Assembly (NCBI RefSeq): GCF_037154085.1
Contig: NZ_JBANRM010000001.1
Span: forward strand, 310,001 to 374,000
Direction of reading: 5' to 3'
DNA: 64,000 bases
Source: Andeanibacterium fulvum
GTDB taxonomy: Bacteria; Pseudomonadota; Alphaproteobacteria; Sphingomonadales; Sphingomonadaceae
Position numbers and translations under genes: made by a program
Notes under the pieces: model-generated
Told to the model about the DNA's origin: nothing
Database searches by the model: none
What the model saw: the letters and a program-made list of their open reading frames with translations, nothing else
Shown: positions 36,409-47,323 of the stretch, piece by piece
Numbering within the stretch: the stretch's first letter is position 1
Layout of the letters: every line of letters starts with the position of its first letter

Positions 36409-36888
36409 TCAATTCGCAGAGCCGGCTTTCCGCTCCAGTTCAAGCGTTTCCATATGGGTGACGAATTCAGTGAGTTCCTTGATCGAACTCTCGATATCCG
36501 CCTTCTGTTTCTTGAGCTTGGCGATCTTCTCGCGGCACCGCTGGACGGTGACCCGGCGTTGCTCCACCCGGCCATCGTTGAGGTCGTAAAGATCGATCAT
36601 CTCGCGAATTTCGGTCAGGCTGAAGCCGACATTCTTCGCCCGCATGATCCATGCAAGCCGCGCCCGATCCCGCTTCGAATAGATGCGGTTCAGGCCGATA
36701 CGCGCCGGGGCGATCAGGCCCTCATCCTCGTAAAAGCGAAGCGCGCGGGCAGTGACGCCGAATTCGCGCGTGAGATCGCTGATCGAGAACCGCTCCCGCT
36801 GCTCGGCATCGGGACGATCGAGATGCGCGCCGGAATGCTCCTTCACGGACTGATCGGTGGCGGGCTTGCGAGCTGCGGCTGTCGGCAT
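36409..36888 (-). CDS. MerR family regulator (LiuR-like)
   Basis: A 159-residue MerR regulator. The winged helix is FSISDLTREFGVTARALRFYEDEGLI (core: VTARALRFYEDEGL), followed by NRIYSKRDRARLAWIM and a long coiled coil (about residues 100-150). No metal-binding Cys are present, fitting the LiuR-type regulators of branched-chain or fatty-acid catabolism. It precedes an acyl-CoA dehydrogenase gene on the same strand. A dyad overlapping the hisI stop upstream is a likely autoregulatory site. Confidence 0.88.
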   Translation of the reverse strand: MPTAAARKPATDQSVKEHSGAHLDRPDAEQRERFSISDLTREFGVTARALRFYEDEGLIAPARIGLNRIYSKRDRARLAWIMRAKNVGFSLTEIREMIDLYDLNDGRVEQRRVTVQRCREKIAKLKKQKADIESSIKELTEFVTHMETLELERKAGSAN

Positions 36889-36894
36889 TCCCCT

Positions 36895-36923
36895 TTCGTA
36901 AATTCCCTTTACGTAAACGTCAA
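36895..36923 (-). promoter_or_regulatory. MerR/LiuR-type operator and promoter
   Basis: Read on the minus strand, TTGACG (36918-36923), a 17-bp spacer and TACGAA (36895-36900) form a promoter-like pair. The dyad TTTACGTAAA (36908-36917) lies in the spacer and TTGACGTTTACGTAAA has two ACGT half-sites two bases apart. The predicted transcript would start at or very near the regulator ATG. Confidence 0.55.
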
Positions 36924-37303
36924 TCAGGAACCCGATCGAGGCGATCGCCGTCCAGCCTGCGATAGAAGCAGCTCACCGCTCCGGTATGGCAGGTCGGCCC
37001 TGCGGGCGTTGCCTTGACGACCAGTGCGTCCTGATCGCAATCGACAAGGATTTCCTCCACCTTCAGCGTGTGGCCGCTCGTCTCGCCCTTCATCCACAGC
37101 TTGCCGCGGCTGCGCGAATAGAAATGCGCAATACCGGTCTCGCGTGTTTTTGCCAGCGCTTCCTGGTTCATGAAGGCCACCATCAGGACCTCATGGGTGT
37201 GCGCATCAGTCACGACGGCAGTCAGCAGCCCGGCAGAATCGAATTTGGGCAGGAAGGCAGAGCCGCTTTCGCGCTCCGCAGCACTCGGACCATTCGCGGA
37301 AAT
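36920..37303 (-). CDS. hisI: phosphoribosyl-AMP cyclohydrolase, unusual start
   Basis: Histidine biosynthesis step 3. The metal-binding signatures VDCDQDAL and GPTCHTGAVSCFYRR and the FYSRSRGKLWMKGETSGH region (core: RSRGKLWMKGETSG) are intact. The conserved N-terminus (FLPKFDSAGLLTAVV) lies upstream of the first GTG (37211-37213), so a GTG start would truncate the fold. No ATG, GTG or TTG precedes it in frame before a TAA; the best candidate is ATT at 37303, giving 127 residues, with AGGTT/GGGAACC just upstream. A CTG start or an uncorrected sequence error are alternatives. Boundaries at the 5' end are therefore uncertain. Confidence 0.8.
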   Translation of the reverse strand: MSANGPSAAERESGSAFLPKFDSAGLLTAVVTDAHTHEVLMVAFMNQEALAKTRETGIAHFYSRSRGKLWMKGETSGHTLKVEEILVDCDQDALVVKATPAGPTCHTGAVSCFYRRLDGDRLDRVPD

Positions 37304-37652
37304 AACCTGGTTCCCTTCTTAACTTGCATGACACGCAACGTTTAGTTGCGTTCTTGTTGCACGATAACCACAGATCGCGGCCAAAATCCATACGCTCTAC
37401 CCTTGCCGCTTCCGATATGAAGCTTTCAATGGGATGAACGCTGCGCGGTTCAATGAAGCCGCCCGCCAATCGGCGGCGTCGCAGCAGGCGCCAAGGAATA
37501 GGGGGTTTCGGCAAGGCTTTGGACGAAGGGCCTGCCGGTAAAATGAGGGATTGGGCCATTGCCCTGGTGCCGCCACTGGCACGGGATAATTGCTCTTCAT
37601 AATCGTCACGTGGACGCCCGGAGGAGACTCCGGGCGTCTTGCGTTCGGGCCT
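37304..37652. other. non-coding gap between hisI and comF
   Basis: I see no convincing gene in these 349 bases. They hold a small dyad ACGCAAC-GTTTA-GTTGCGT at 37333-37351 and a perfect hairpin at 37613-37638. Several short open frames exist but lack ribosome sites or recognisable protein features. Confidence 0.6.
37613..37638. terminator. perfect 11-bp stem-loop downstream of comF
   Basis: GACGCCCGGAG (37613-37623), loop GAGA, CTCCGGGCGTC (37628-37638). It sits 15 bp beyond the comF stop codon on the minus strand and is the strongest terminator candidate in this gap. Confidence 0.7.
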
Positions 37653-38411
37653 TCACGATACCGCGTCCAACGCTTCGTCCAGAACCCGGGCGAAGCAGGC
37701 GATGACCACCATTTCCGCCCCAGCCCGCTTGAGCGCACTGACGCAGGCCTCGCTGGTCGCGCCGCTGGTGAGCACATCGTCTACCAGCAGCACCTTTGCT
37801 CCCTTGAGCGCGGGACGCCGGGCGGGATTGACCGTTATTGCCCCCTGCAGCATCCGCGCGCGAGCCTTTCGCCCCAACCCGCCGAGCTTGGGCGTGCGTT
37901 TGCGGCGTTGAAGGGCATCGACCACCAGATGGCCACCCTTGGCCTTGGCCAGTTCGCGCCCGATCAACACCGCCTGGTTAAAGCCGCGCTGCCAGAGGCG
38001 CAGGCGATGGAGCGGCACCGGCACGATGAGCCACTCGCCATCCATCGCCGGCAGGCGCGCCGCGATCAGCCGGGCGAGCATTGGCGCCAGCGCGATCCTG
38101 CGGCCGTGCTTGAAAGCAAGGACGAGGCGGCGGGAGGCATCGTTGTAGAGCGTGCCCGCCGCGATCCCGTCATGCCGGGGCGGCGATGCCAGACACGGCG
38201 CGCAGATGGCCCCGTGCTGCACCGAGCCATCGCCAAAGGGCCGGTTGCAGCTGGCACAGGCCGGATCGCCCGGAATGGCCAACTCGCCCCAGCATGCGGC
38301 GCATAAGCCGGTCTGCGCCGCCAGCCCCTCGCCGCATAAAGGGCAGCGCGGAGGGAAGACGAAGTCCACCAGCGGCGCGAGGGAGGAGGAGAAGCGGCGA
38401 GCGAGAGTCAC
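37653..38411 (-). CDS. comF: ComF family phosphoribosyltransferase-like protein
   Basis: A 252-residue ComF/GntX protein. The N-terminal zinc-binding part has two Cys pairs, CPLCGEG...CAACW and CASCNRPFG...CAPC; the C-terminal phosphoribosyltransferase domain has the PRPP motif VLLVDDVLTSGAT. In competent bacteria ComF supports DNA uptake; its role in others is less clear. GTG at 38411 with AGGAGAG upstream is preferred over a longer, non-similar open frame. It is divergent from a methyltransferase gene. Confidence 0.9.
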   Translation of the reverse strand: MTLARRFSSSLAPLVDFVFPPRCPLCGEGLAAQTGLCAACWGELAIPGDPACASCNRPFGDGSVQHGAICAPCLASPPRHDGIAAGTLYNDASRRLVLAFKHGRRIALAPMLARLIAARLPAMDGEWLIVPVPLHRLRLWQRGFNQAVLIGRELAKAKGGHLVVDALQRRKRTPKLGGLGRKARARMLQGAITVNPARRPALKGAKVLLVDDVLTSGATSEACVSALKRAGAEMVVIACFARVLDEALDAVS

Positions 38412-38464
38412 CCCGCTCTCCTGCCTCGCTTGCACCGCGGGAGCAAGCAGTGCACGGGGGCGCG

Positions 38465-39214
38465 ATGAGTTCCGCCCCGCCGACGATCTTTGCCCCGCGC
38501 CGCCGCCTTGCCCTGCGGCAAAGGATGCGAGCACTCCAGACCCGTCCCGATGCCGCTCGCTATCTGATCGACGACATGATCGAGGACGTGATCGAGCGGA
38601 TCGACTTCCTGCGGCACGAGCCAGAGACCGCACTGGTCATCGGTGACTGGACCGGCGACCTTGCCCGCCAGCTCGGCGCGAGGGGCTGCGCTGTAATCTC
38701 CGTTTCGCCGGAAGAGGGCTTCGACGAGGAAGCGCCCTTCCCCGCCAAAGGCTTCGGCCTGATCGCCAGTCTTGGCACGCTGGATACGGTGAACGACCTG
38801 CCCGGAGCGCTGATCCATATCCGTGACGCATTGGCGCCGGGCGGGCTGATGATCGCCAGCTTCATGGGCGCGGGCAGCCTGCCGCGCCTGCGCGCAGCGA
38901 TGCTGGCAGCCGATGGCGAGCGGCCCGCCGCGCGGATGCATCCGATGGTGGACGTGCGCGCCGGGGGGCAGCTGCTGCAACGCTGCGGCTTTGCCCGGCC
39001 GGTGGTGGACAGCCGGGGGCTCAATGCCCGGTTCGGCTCGCTCGGCACCTTGCTGGCGGACCTTCGGGCACAGGGCCTTGGCAAGGTGCTCGCCTCGCCC
39101 GCCCCGCCCCTCACCCGCGCCGGGCTGCGCCGGGCGGAAGAGGCGTTCATGGGCGGCGAGGAGCGCGCCACCGAGCATTTCGAGATCCTCACCCTCAGCG
39201 GGTGGCGGATCTGA
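38465..39214 (+). CDS. SAM-dependent methyltransferase (BioC/NDUFAF5-like)
   Basis: A 249-residue class I methyltransferase. ALVIGDWTGDLARQL corresponds to the glycine-rich SAM loop (GDWTG variant), followed by FGLIASLGTLDTVNDLPGAL (core: IASLGTLDTVND) and LAPGGLMIASFMGAGSL, as in the BioC/NDUFAF5-like group. The substrate is unknown; the group includes complex I arginine hydroxylase-type assembly factors. It is divergent from comF with a 53-bp gap. Confidence 0.8.
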   Translation: MSSAPPTIFAPRRRLALRQRMRALQTRPDAARYLIDDMIEDVIERIDFLRHEPETALVIGDWTGDLARQLGARGCAVISVSPEEGFDEEAPFPAKGFGLIASLGTLDTVNDLPGALIHIRDALAPGGLMIASFMGAGSLPRLRAAMLAADGERPAARMHPMVDVRAGGQLLQRCGFARPVVDSRGLNARFGSLGTLLADLRAQGLGKVLASPAPPLTRAGLRRAEEAFMGGEERATEHFEILTLSGWRI

Positions 39215-39235
39215 CGCCGGGCAACACCGATTTAA

Positions 39236-39321
39236 TCGTCATTGCGAGGGGCGCAGCCCAGAAGCAATCCAGCGCGAGGGGCGCTTAGCCCTGGATTGCT
39301 TCGCTACGCTCGCAATGACGA
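39236..39321. repeat. 86-bp palindromic intergenic repeat
   Basis: Outer arms TCGTCATTGCGAG and CTCGCAATGACGA are perfect 13-bp inverted copies; inner arms GAAGCAATCCAG and CTGGATTGCTTC are perfect 12-bp inverted copies. It belongs to the same repeat type as 8913-9007. It lies between two converging genes. Confidence 0.9.
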
Positions 39322-39340
39322 TACAGAGACGTCTTCGAAT

Positions 39341-42004
<2,664 letters not shown>

Positions 42005-42065
42005 CTAACTCCGCCGTTGCCTGTCGAAGTTGACAATGTTGACACTGTCCTGAGGGAAATATTCC

Positions 42066-44255
42066 CTACCCTTCGATCTTCGAGAAATCCGCGACTTTTT
42101 GCACCGCAGCGCGGAAACGGGCAAGCAGGTCCAACCTGCTGCTGCGCTTTTCGGGCTGCTCGTCATTCACCGTCACCTCGTCAAAGAAAGTGTCGATCGG
42201 TGCACGCAGGGTCGCAAGGGCCGCCATGGCGCCTTCGAAGTCTTCCGCTTCGATGGCCGCAGCAGCACGCGGCCCTGCTTCATCCAACGCCTCGATCAGT
42301 GCCTTTTCGGCAGTTTCGGGCGTGTAGGAAAGTGTTTTCGCGTGGCGCAGTTCCATCTTCGCCGCGACGACGTCCTTCAGATCGGGATCGTCAACTTCGG
42401 CCAGTGGATCTTCCTCGCCGGTCCGGGCGATTTCACCCTCGACGCCCTGCCAATCCTCTTTCTTGAGGATATTGGCCGCGCGCTTGTACCCCGCGAGCAG
42501 ATTGGCGCCGTCTTCCGTGCCGATGAAGGACTGAAGCGCGTGGACGCGGGCGAGCAGGCGAACGAGATCGTCCTCGCCGCCCAGAGCGAATATTGCGTCG
42601 ATCAGATCGTGACGGACGCCTGCCTCGCGCTGCTGGACCTTGAGGCGGTCGGCGAAGAAGTCGAGCAGATCGTCCTCGCCAATGCTCATGCGCAGGGCAT
42701 TCGCCTGGATCAGGCGGATGATGCCGAGCGCGGCGCGGCGCAGCGCGAACGGGTCCTTCGATCCGGTCGGCTTCTCGTCAATGGAGAAGAAGCTGCGAAG
42801 CGTATCCAGCTTGTCCGCCAGGCTGACCGCCACCGTCACCGGAGCGGTCGGAACTTCGTCGCCCTGCCCGACTGGCTTGTAATGGTCGCGGATCGCGTCA
42901 GCCACGGCGTCGGGCAGACCTTCCTCACGAGCGTAATAACCGCCCATAAGTCCTTGCAATTCAGGGAATTCGCCCACCATTTCGGTGACGAGGTCCGCCT
43001 TGCACAGGCGTGCGGCCTGTTCGGCGAGATTGGCCAGTTCCTCTTTCGTCGTCCCGGACTTGATCCGGGACCGCTGGCCATCAGGTTCCACTTTATCGCC
43101 AGCGGTCCCGGCGTTCGCCGGGACGACGATGTCCGCTTCAACCAGCCACCGCGCCAGCTTGGCCACCCGCTCCACCTTGTCGGCAAGAGTGCCGAGCTGT
43201 TCGTGGAAAGTGATGCGGGCCAGCTTCTCGGCCTGCTTTGCCAGCGGAACCTTCTTGTCCTGCTGCCAGAAGAAGCGCGCATCGGAAAGGCGGGCGGCCA
43301 GCACCTTGCGGTTGCCGTCCACGATGGCCAATCCGCCATCGGCGGGCACCACATTTGCGGTGCAGATGAAGGCATTGGCCAGCTTGCCGTCATGCGTGCG
43401 GCAGATGAAATATTTCTGGTTGGTGCGCGCGGTGAGCTGGATCACTTCGGGCGGCACTTCGAGGAATGCCTCGTCGAAGCGGCCGAGCAGCGGCACGGGC
43501 CATTCGGTCAGGCCAGCATTCTCGATGACCAGACCTTCGTCTTCCACCAGCACAAGGCCAGCTTCATGCGCCACATGCTTCGCGCCCTTGCGGACGATAT
43601 CCTCGCGCTCGCTCTGATCGACGATCACGTGATTGACGCGCAGGTGCTGGGCATAATCGTCCGCCCCGGCGATTTCGATCTCGCCATGGGAGTGGAAGCG
43701 GTGGCCCTTGGTCTTGCGTCCCGAAACCACGCCACCAACTTCGCAATCCACCACTTCGCCATCGAACAGAGCGACGATGCCCGAAAGCGGGCGCACCCAA
43801 CGCAGGCTTTCGGTCGAGAGCGAGGCAGCGCCCCAGCGCATGGACTTGGGCCATGGGAACGCACGGATGATCGCCGGGATCGCATCGGCCAGCACATCCT
43901 TCACGGCGCGGCCGGGGATATTGCGGACAGCGAAATAGGTCTGGCGCCCCTTCACATCGCGCAGCTCAAGCTGGTCGCGCGTGACGCCGTTCTTGCGGCA
44001 GAAGCCTTCGATCGCCTGATCGGGCGCGCCTTCGGGCGGGCCCTTTTCCTCTTCGCTGACGGCCTCGGTCGCCTGCGGCAGGCCCCGCGCGATCAGCGCA
44101 AGGCGGCGCGGCGTGGACCATACGGTGACTTCGCCAAGCCCGACGCCCGCCGCCGACATTTCGGCGCGGAACAGCTTTTCGAGATCGGCGCGGGCGCCGG
44201 CCTGCATGCGCGCCGGAATTTCCTCGCAGCGCAGTTCGAGCAGGAAATCGCTCAT
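42066..44255 (-). CDS. glyS: glycyl-tRNA synthetase beta subunit with repeat-derived insert
   Basis: A 729-residue beta subunit that works with GlyQ to charge tRNA-Gly. The family N-terminus DFLLELRCEEIPARMQ (start MSDFLLELRCEEIP) and SMRWGAASLSTESLRWVRPL are clear, and the C-terminal anticodon-binding domain ends near residue 725. A stretch of about 27 residues, 376-403 (VVPANAGTAG ... RSRIKSGTT), is encoded by an 82-bp palindromic repeat, in frame and without stops, between the RWLVEADI region and the conserved AARLCKADLVTEMVGEFPELQG (core: KADLVTEMVGEFPELQG). The start overlaps glyQ by ATGA. Confidence 0.93.
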   Translation of the reverse strand: MSDFLLELRCEEIPARMQAGARADLEKLFRAEMSAAGVGLGEVTVWSTPRRLALIARGLPQATEAVSEEEKGPPEGAPDQAIEGFCRKNGVTRDQLELRDVKGRQTYFAVRNIPGRAVKDVLADAIPAIIRAFPWPKSMRWGAASLSTESLRWVRPLSGIVALFDGEVVDCEVGGVVSGRKTKGHRFHSHGEIEIAGADDYAQHLRVNHVIVDQSEREDIVRKGAKHVAHEAGLVLVEDEGLVIENAGLTEWPVPLLGRFDEAFLEVPPEVIQLTARTNQKYFICRTHDGKLANAFICTANVVPADGGLAIVDGNRKVLAARLSDARFFWQQDKKVPLAKQAEKLARITFHEQLGTLADKVERVAKLARWLVEADIVVPANAGTAGDKVEPDGQRSRIKSGTTKEELANLAEQAARLCKADLVTEMVGEFPELQGLMGGYYAREEGLPDAVADAIRDHYKPVGQGDEVPTAPVTVAVSLADKLDTLRSFFSIDEKPTGSKDPFALRRAALGIIRLIQANALRMSIGEDDLLDFFADRLKVQQREAGVRHDLIDAIFALGGEDDLVRLLARVHALQSFIGTEDGANLLAGYKRAANILKKEDWQGVEGEIARTGEEDPLAEVDDPDLKDVVAAKMELRHAKTLSYTPETAEKALIEALDEAGPRAAAAIEAEDFEGAMAALATLRAPIDTFFDEVTVNDEQPEKRSSRLDLLARFRAAVQKVADFSKIEG
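43047..43128. repeat. 82-bp palindromic repeat inside glyS
   Basis: Outer arms CGTCGTCCCGG (43047-43057) and CCGGGACGACG (43118-43128) and inner arms CCGGGACCGCTGGC (43065-43078) and GCCAGCGGTCCCGG (43098-43111) are perfect inverted repeats. The element is translated in frame as part of GlyS. Confidence 0.92.
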
Positions 44256-45163
44256 GCCGACCACCCCGGGAACTTGGCTTCCCACCGCTCGGTTTCCTTG
44301 GCCATGTAGGCTTCGCAGCTCCCGCGGGCGAGGTCGCGGACCTGGCCCATATAGCTTGCCCGTTCCTGCACGCTGATCACGCCGCGCGCCTGGAGGAGAT
44401 TGAAGATGTGGCTCGCCTCGATCGCCTGCTCGTAAGCGGCGATGGGCACGTCGTTGGCGAGGCAGTTCTTGCACTCGGCCACGGCCTTGCGGAACAGGTC
44501 GAACAGCGCCTCGGTATCGGCGACTTCGAAGTTCCACTTGGACATCTGCTTCTCATTTTCGAGAAACACGTCGCCATAGGTCACGCCCCGGCCGTTAAAG
44601 GCCAGATCGTAAACATTGTCCACGCCCTGAATATACATGGCGAGGCGTTCCAGCCCGTAGGTCAGCTCGCCGGCCACCGGCTTGCAGTCGAACCCGCCCA
44701 TCTGCTGGAAATAGGTGAACTGGGTGACTTCCATCCCGTCGCACCACACTTCCCAGCCAAGGCCCCAGGCGCCCAGCGTGGGGCTTTCCCAGTCATCCTC
44801 CACGAAGCGGATATCGTGCTTCAGCGGATCGATGCCGATCACTTCAAGGCTCTTGAGATAGAGCTCCTGCAGGTCCGGCGGGCTGGGCTTCAGGATCACC
44901 TGATACTGGTAATAGTGCTGCAGCCGGTTCGGGTTTTCGCCATAGCGGCCATCGGTTGGGCGGCGGGACGGCTGCACGAAGGCTGCATTCCACGGCTCGG
45001 GCCCCAAAGCCCGCAGAGTGGTTGCCGGGTGGAACGTACCCGCGCCCATGCGCATGTCGTAAGGCTGGAGAATAAGGCAGCCTTGCGCGCTCCAGTAATT
45101 ATGGAGGGCAAGGATCATGTCCTGGAAGCTCAGAACTTCCCCGGGAGAAGTGGTGCTGCTCAT
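44252..45163 (-). CDS. glyQ: glycyl-tRNA synthetase alpha subunit
   Basis: A 303-residue catalytic subunit of tetrameric glycyl-tRNA synthetase. Typical segments are LSFQDMILALHNYWSAQGC (core: MILALHNYWSAQGC), GAGTFHPATTLRALGPEPW, AFVQPSRRPTDGRYGENPNR and GWEVWCDGMEVTQFTYFQQ. It overlaps glyS by four bases. The start MSSTTSPG at 45163 is chosen; an ATG four codons upstream is also possible. Confidence 0.97.
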   Translation of the reverse strand: MSSTTSPGEVLSFQDMILALHNYWSAQGCLILQPYDMRMGAGTFHPATTLRALGPEPWNAAFVQPSRRPTDGRYGENPNRLQHYYQYQVILKPSPPDLQELYLKSLEVIGIDPLKHDIRFVEDDWESPTLGAWGLGWEVWCDGMEVTQFTYFQQMGGFDCKPVAGELTYGLERLAMYIQGVDNVYDLAFNGRGVTYGDVFLENEKQMSKWNFEVADTEALFDLFRKAVAECKNCLANDVPIAAYEQAIEASHIFNLLQARGVISVQERASYMGQVRDLARGSCEAYMAKETERWEAKFPGWSA

Positions 45164-45385
45164 GCGGCGGCCCATGGCGGATGGCTCAAGTGCGGTCAAT
45201 GGTGCGCGGCACCTAACCACTATTGGCGCGCTGCATCTGGAGGATCGACGAAACCAATCCTGCCGCCTGCACAGGTCGCGCTCTCCCAAGGCAACCGCGC
45301 TGCACCTATGCAACATTCGTGCGACAATCCGCAGCTTGGCCGCAGGGTAACTTGTCCTTCACACGGGTTACCGCAACAAGGCGGC

Positions 45386-46297
45386 ATGACTACGGGAATA
45401 CGGCGAATCATCGCTTTTGCGGCCGCGCTGCTCGCATTGCAGTTCTCCGCCGCTTCTGCGGCCGAGGACGCGCGCCCGGCTGCCCCCGCTCAAGCCGCGT
45501 CGTCCGGCCCCGCCATGTGGAAAGTCGCTGACCGGGACACCACGATCTATCTGTTCGGCACGATCCACTTCCTGCCGGAAGGCGTGGACTGGTTTTCCGG
45601 CCCGATCGAAAAGGCGCTTCAGTCCTCCAGCGAGGTCGTGACCGAGCTTGATCCGCAGGATGCGGAGCGGCTGCCCGTGCTGATGCAGCAGACAGCCTTC
45701 CTGCCTGAAGGACAGACCCTGCGCGATATGCTCTCGCCGGATGACCGCAAGGCATTCGAGGAACTGCTCATCACTCTGGGCATCCCGGTCGCCCAGTTCG
45801 ATCGCTACAAGCCTTGGTCGGCGGGCCTGACGCTGTCCGTGCTGATGACCAAGCGCGCCGGTTTCGATCCCGAAAAGGGCGCGGAAGAAGTGATCGAGGA
45901 ACACCGCACCAAGAATGCCAGGCGCAATGCGCTGGAAACCGTGGACTTTCAGGTCGATCTCTTCGCCGGCCTGCCGGAAGCGCAGCAGATCGCCTATCTC
46001 AACCAGGTGGTGGAAACCGCACCGACCTTGAAGGAAGACCTGACAGCCATGCTGAACGACTGGCTGGAAGGCGATGCGGATTCGCTGGCTGACCTGATCA
46101 ATTCCTCCGAAGGCGATCCCGCGCTCTATCGGCGCATGCTCACCGATCGCAACGTGGTCTGGGCAGGCTGGGTGAAGGAACGTCTGCGCAAGCCCGGCAC
46201 TGTTTTCATCGCGGTTGGTGCAGGCCACCTTGCAGGCAAGGGCAGCGTGCAGGACCAGTTGAAGAAGCGCGGCGTCCGCAGCAAGCGCGTCCATTGA
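45386..46297 (+). CDS. TraB/GumN family protein, first of two
   Basis: A 303-residue exported TraB/GumN protein (signal peptide IIAFAAALLALQFSAASAA). Signatures are AMWKVADRDTTIYLFGTIHFLPEGVDW (core: YLFGTIHFLPEG), with the conserved GTxH, and the late VFIAVGAGHLAGKGSVQDQL (core: AVGAGHLAG). The family has a Tiki-like metalloprotease fold; activity in bacteria is largely unknown. It is divergent from glyQ over about 220 bp. It overlaps the next gene by one codon. Confidence 0.88.
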   Translation: MTTGIRRIIAFAAALLALQFSAASAAEDARPAAPAQAASSGPAMWKVADRDTTIYLFGTIHFLPEGVDWFSGPIEKALQSSSEVVTELDPQDAERLPVLMQQTAFLPEGQTLRDMLSPDDRKAFEELLITLGIPVAQFDRYKPWSAGLTLSVLMTKRAGFDPEKGAEEVIEEHRTKNARRNALETVDFQVDLFAGLPEAQQIAYLNQVVETAPTLKEDLTAMLNDWLEGDADSLADLINSSEGDPALYRRMLTDRNVVWAGWVKERLRKPGTVFIAVGAGHLAGKGSVQDQLKKRGVRSKRVH

Positions 46298-47184
46298 TCG
46301 CCCCATTCGCTCCCCTCGCCCGCCGTCTGGCCGGGTTCGCATTGCCGTTGCTGCTGCTTGCCGCCTGCAACACGGCTCCGGAGCAGCCCGAGCCGTCCCC
46401 CGCCTTGTGGGAAATTACCGGACCGGATGGCCAGCACGGCTTCCTGTTCGGCACGGTTCATTCGCTTCCCGAAGGCTATCGCTGGCGCACCGATGCGCTG
46501 GACAAGGCCTTTGCCGCCTCCGACAGGCTGGTGGTGGAAGTGGACCTTGCCCGCGATGGCAAGGCGATTGCGGGCATCTATGCCAGCCTCGCCCGCACGC
46601 CCGGCCTGCCGCCGCTCAGCAGCCGCCTGTCAGGCGCGCAGCAGGCGGAACTGAAGCAGGCGATGAAGGCCAAGGGGCTGAGCGACCGGGATTTCGCCGG
46701 GCTGGAAAGCTGGGCCGCCGCCCTCGCCCTCGCCCAGGCCTATGACGATGGTAGCGATGGCGAAGGCGCCGATCTTGCGCTGATCAAGGCCGCAGGCAAG
46801 CGCCCGGTAATCGAGTTGGAAGGCGCCGAACCGCAATTACGCCTGTTCGATGCCCTGGCCGAGCAGGACCAGCGCGATCTCCTCGCAGGTGTCGCGCAGG
46901 AAGCGCTGGAGGGCGAGAAGGCAAGCGACGAACGGCTGAAGCACTGGCTCACCGGCAATGCCGAAGCGCTGGAGAAAGAAACGCATGAGGGCATGCTGGC
47001 CGATCCCGGCCTGCGCGAAGCCCTGCTCCTGTCCCGCAACCGCGCCTGGGCGGAAAAGGTCGCGGCGGATCTTGCCAGAGGTGGCACGCCTTTCGTGGCG
47101 ACCGGCGCGGCCCATATGGTCGGGCGTGAAGGCCTTGCGGCCCTGCTTGCGGAGCGCGGATATACAGTGAAGCGCATCCAGTAA
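46294..47184 (+). CDS. TraB/GumN family lipoprotein, second of two
   Basis: A 296-residue TraB/GumN protein with a lipoprotein signal (PLLLLAAC, lipobox LAAC). It shares the family signatures FLFGTVHSLPEGYRW and TPFVATGAAHMVGREGL with the gene just upstream, so the two are likely products of an old tandem duplication, one soluble and one membrane-anchored. It begins with TTG overlapping the preceding stop. Confidence 0.85.
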   Translation: MIAPFAPLARRLAGFALPLLLLAACNTAPEQPEPSPALWEITGPDGQHGFLFGTVHSLPEGYRWRTDALDKAFAASDRLVVEVDLARDGKAIAGIYASLARTPGLPPLSSRLSGAQQAELKQAMKAKGLSDRDFAGLESWAAALALAQAYDDGSDGEGADLALIKAAGKRPVIELEGAEPQLRLFDALAEQDQRDLLAGVAQEALEGEKASDERLKHWLTGNAEALEKETHEGMLADPGLREALLLSRNRAWAEKVAADLARGGTPFVATGAAHMVGREGLAALLAERGYTVKRIQ

Positions 47185-47323
47185 GGCAGTTCGGCGGCAA
47201 TGGGCCACGCAATGCTTGCAAATACGCGGCTTTTGCCATAGGGGCCCGCGCTTCTCCGCCATGGTCATCCCTGGAGGCGTGGCGGGAGAAGCGAACCAAC
47301 CAGTAATTCGAAAGGCACGTACC

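Noticed and set aside
42050..42070. GGGAA-ATA-TTCCC dyad between glyS and ppdK
   Set aside because: It is very short, overlaps the glyS stop and has no other supporting element.
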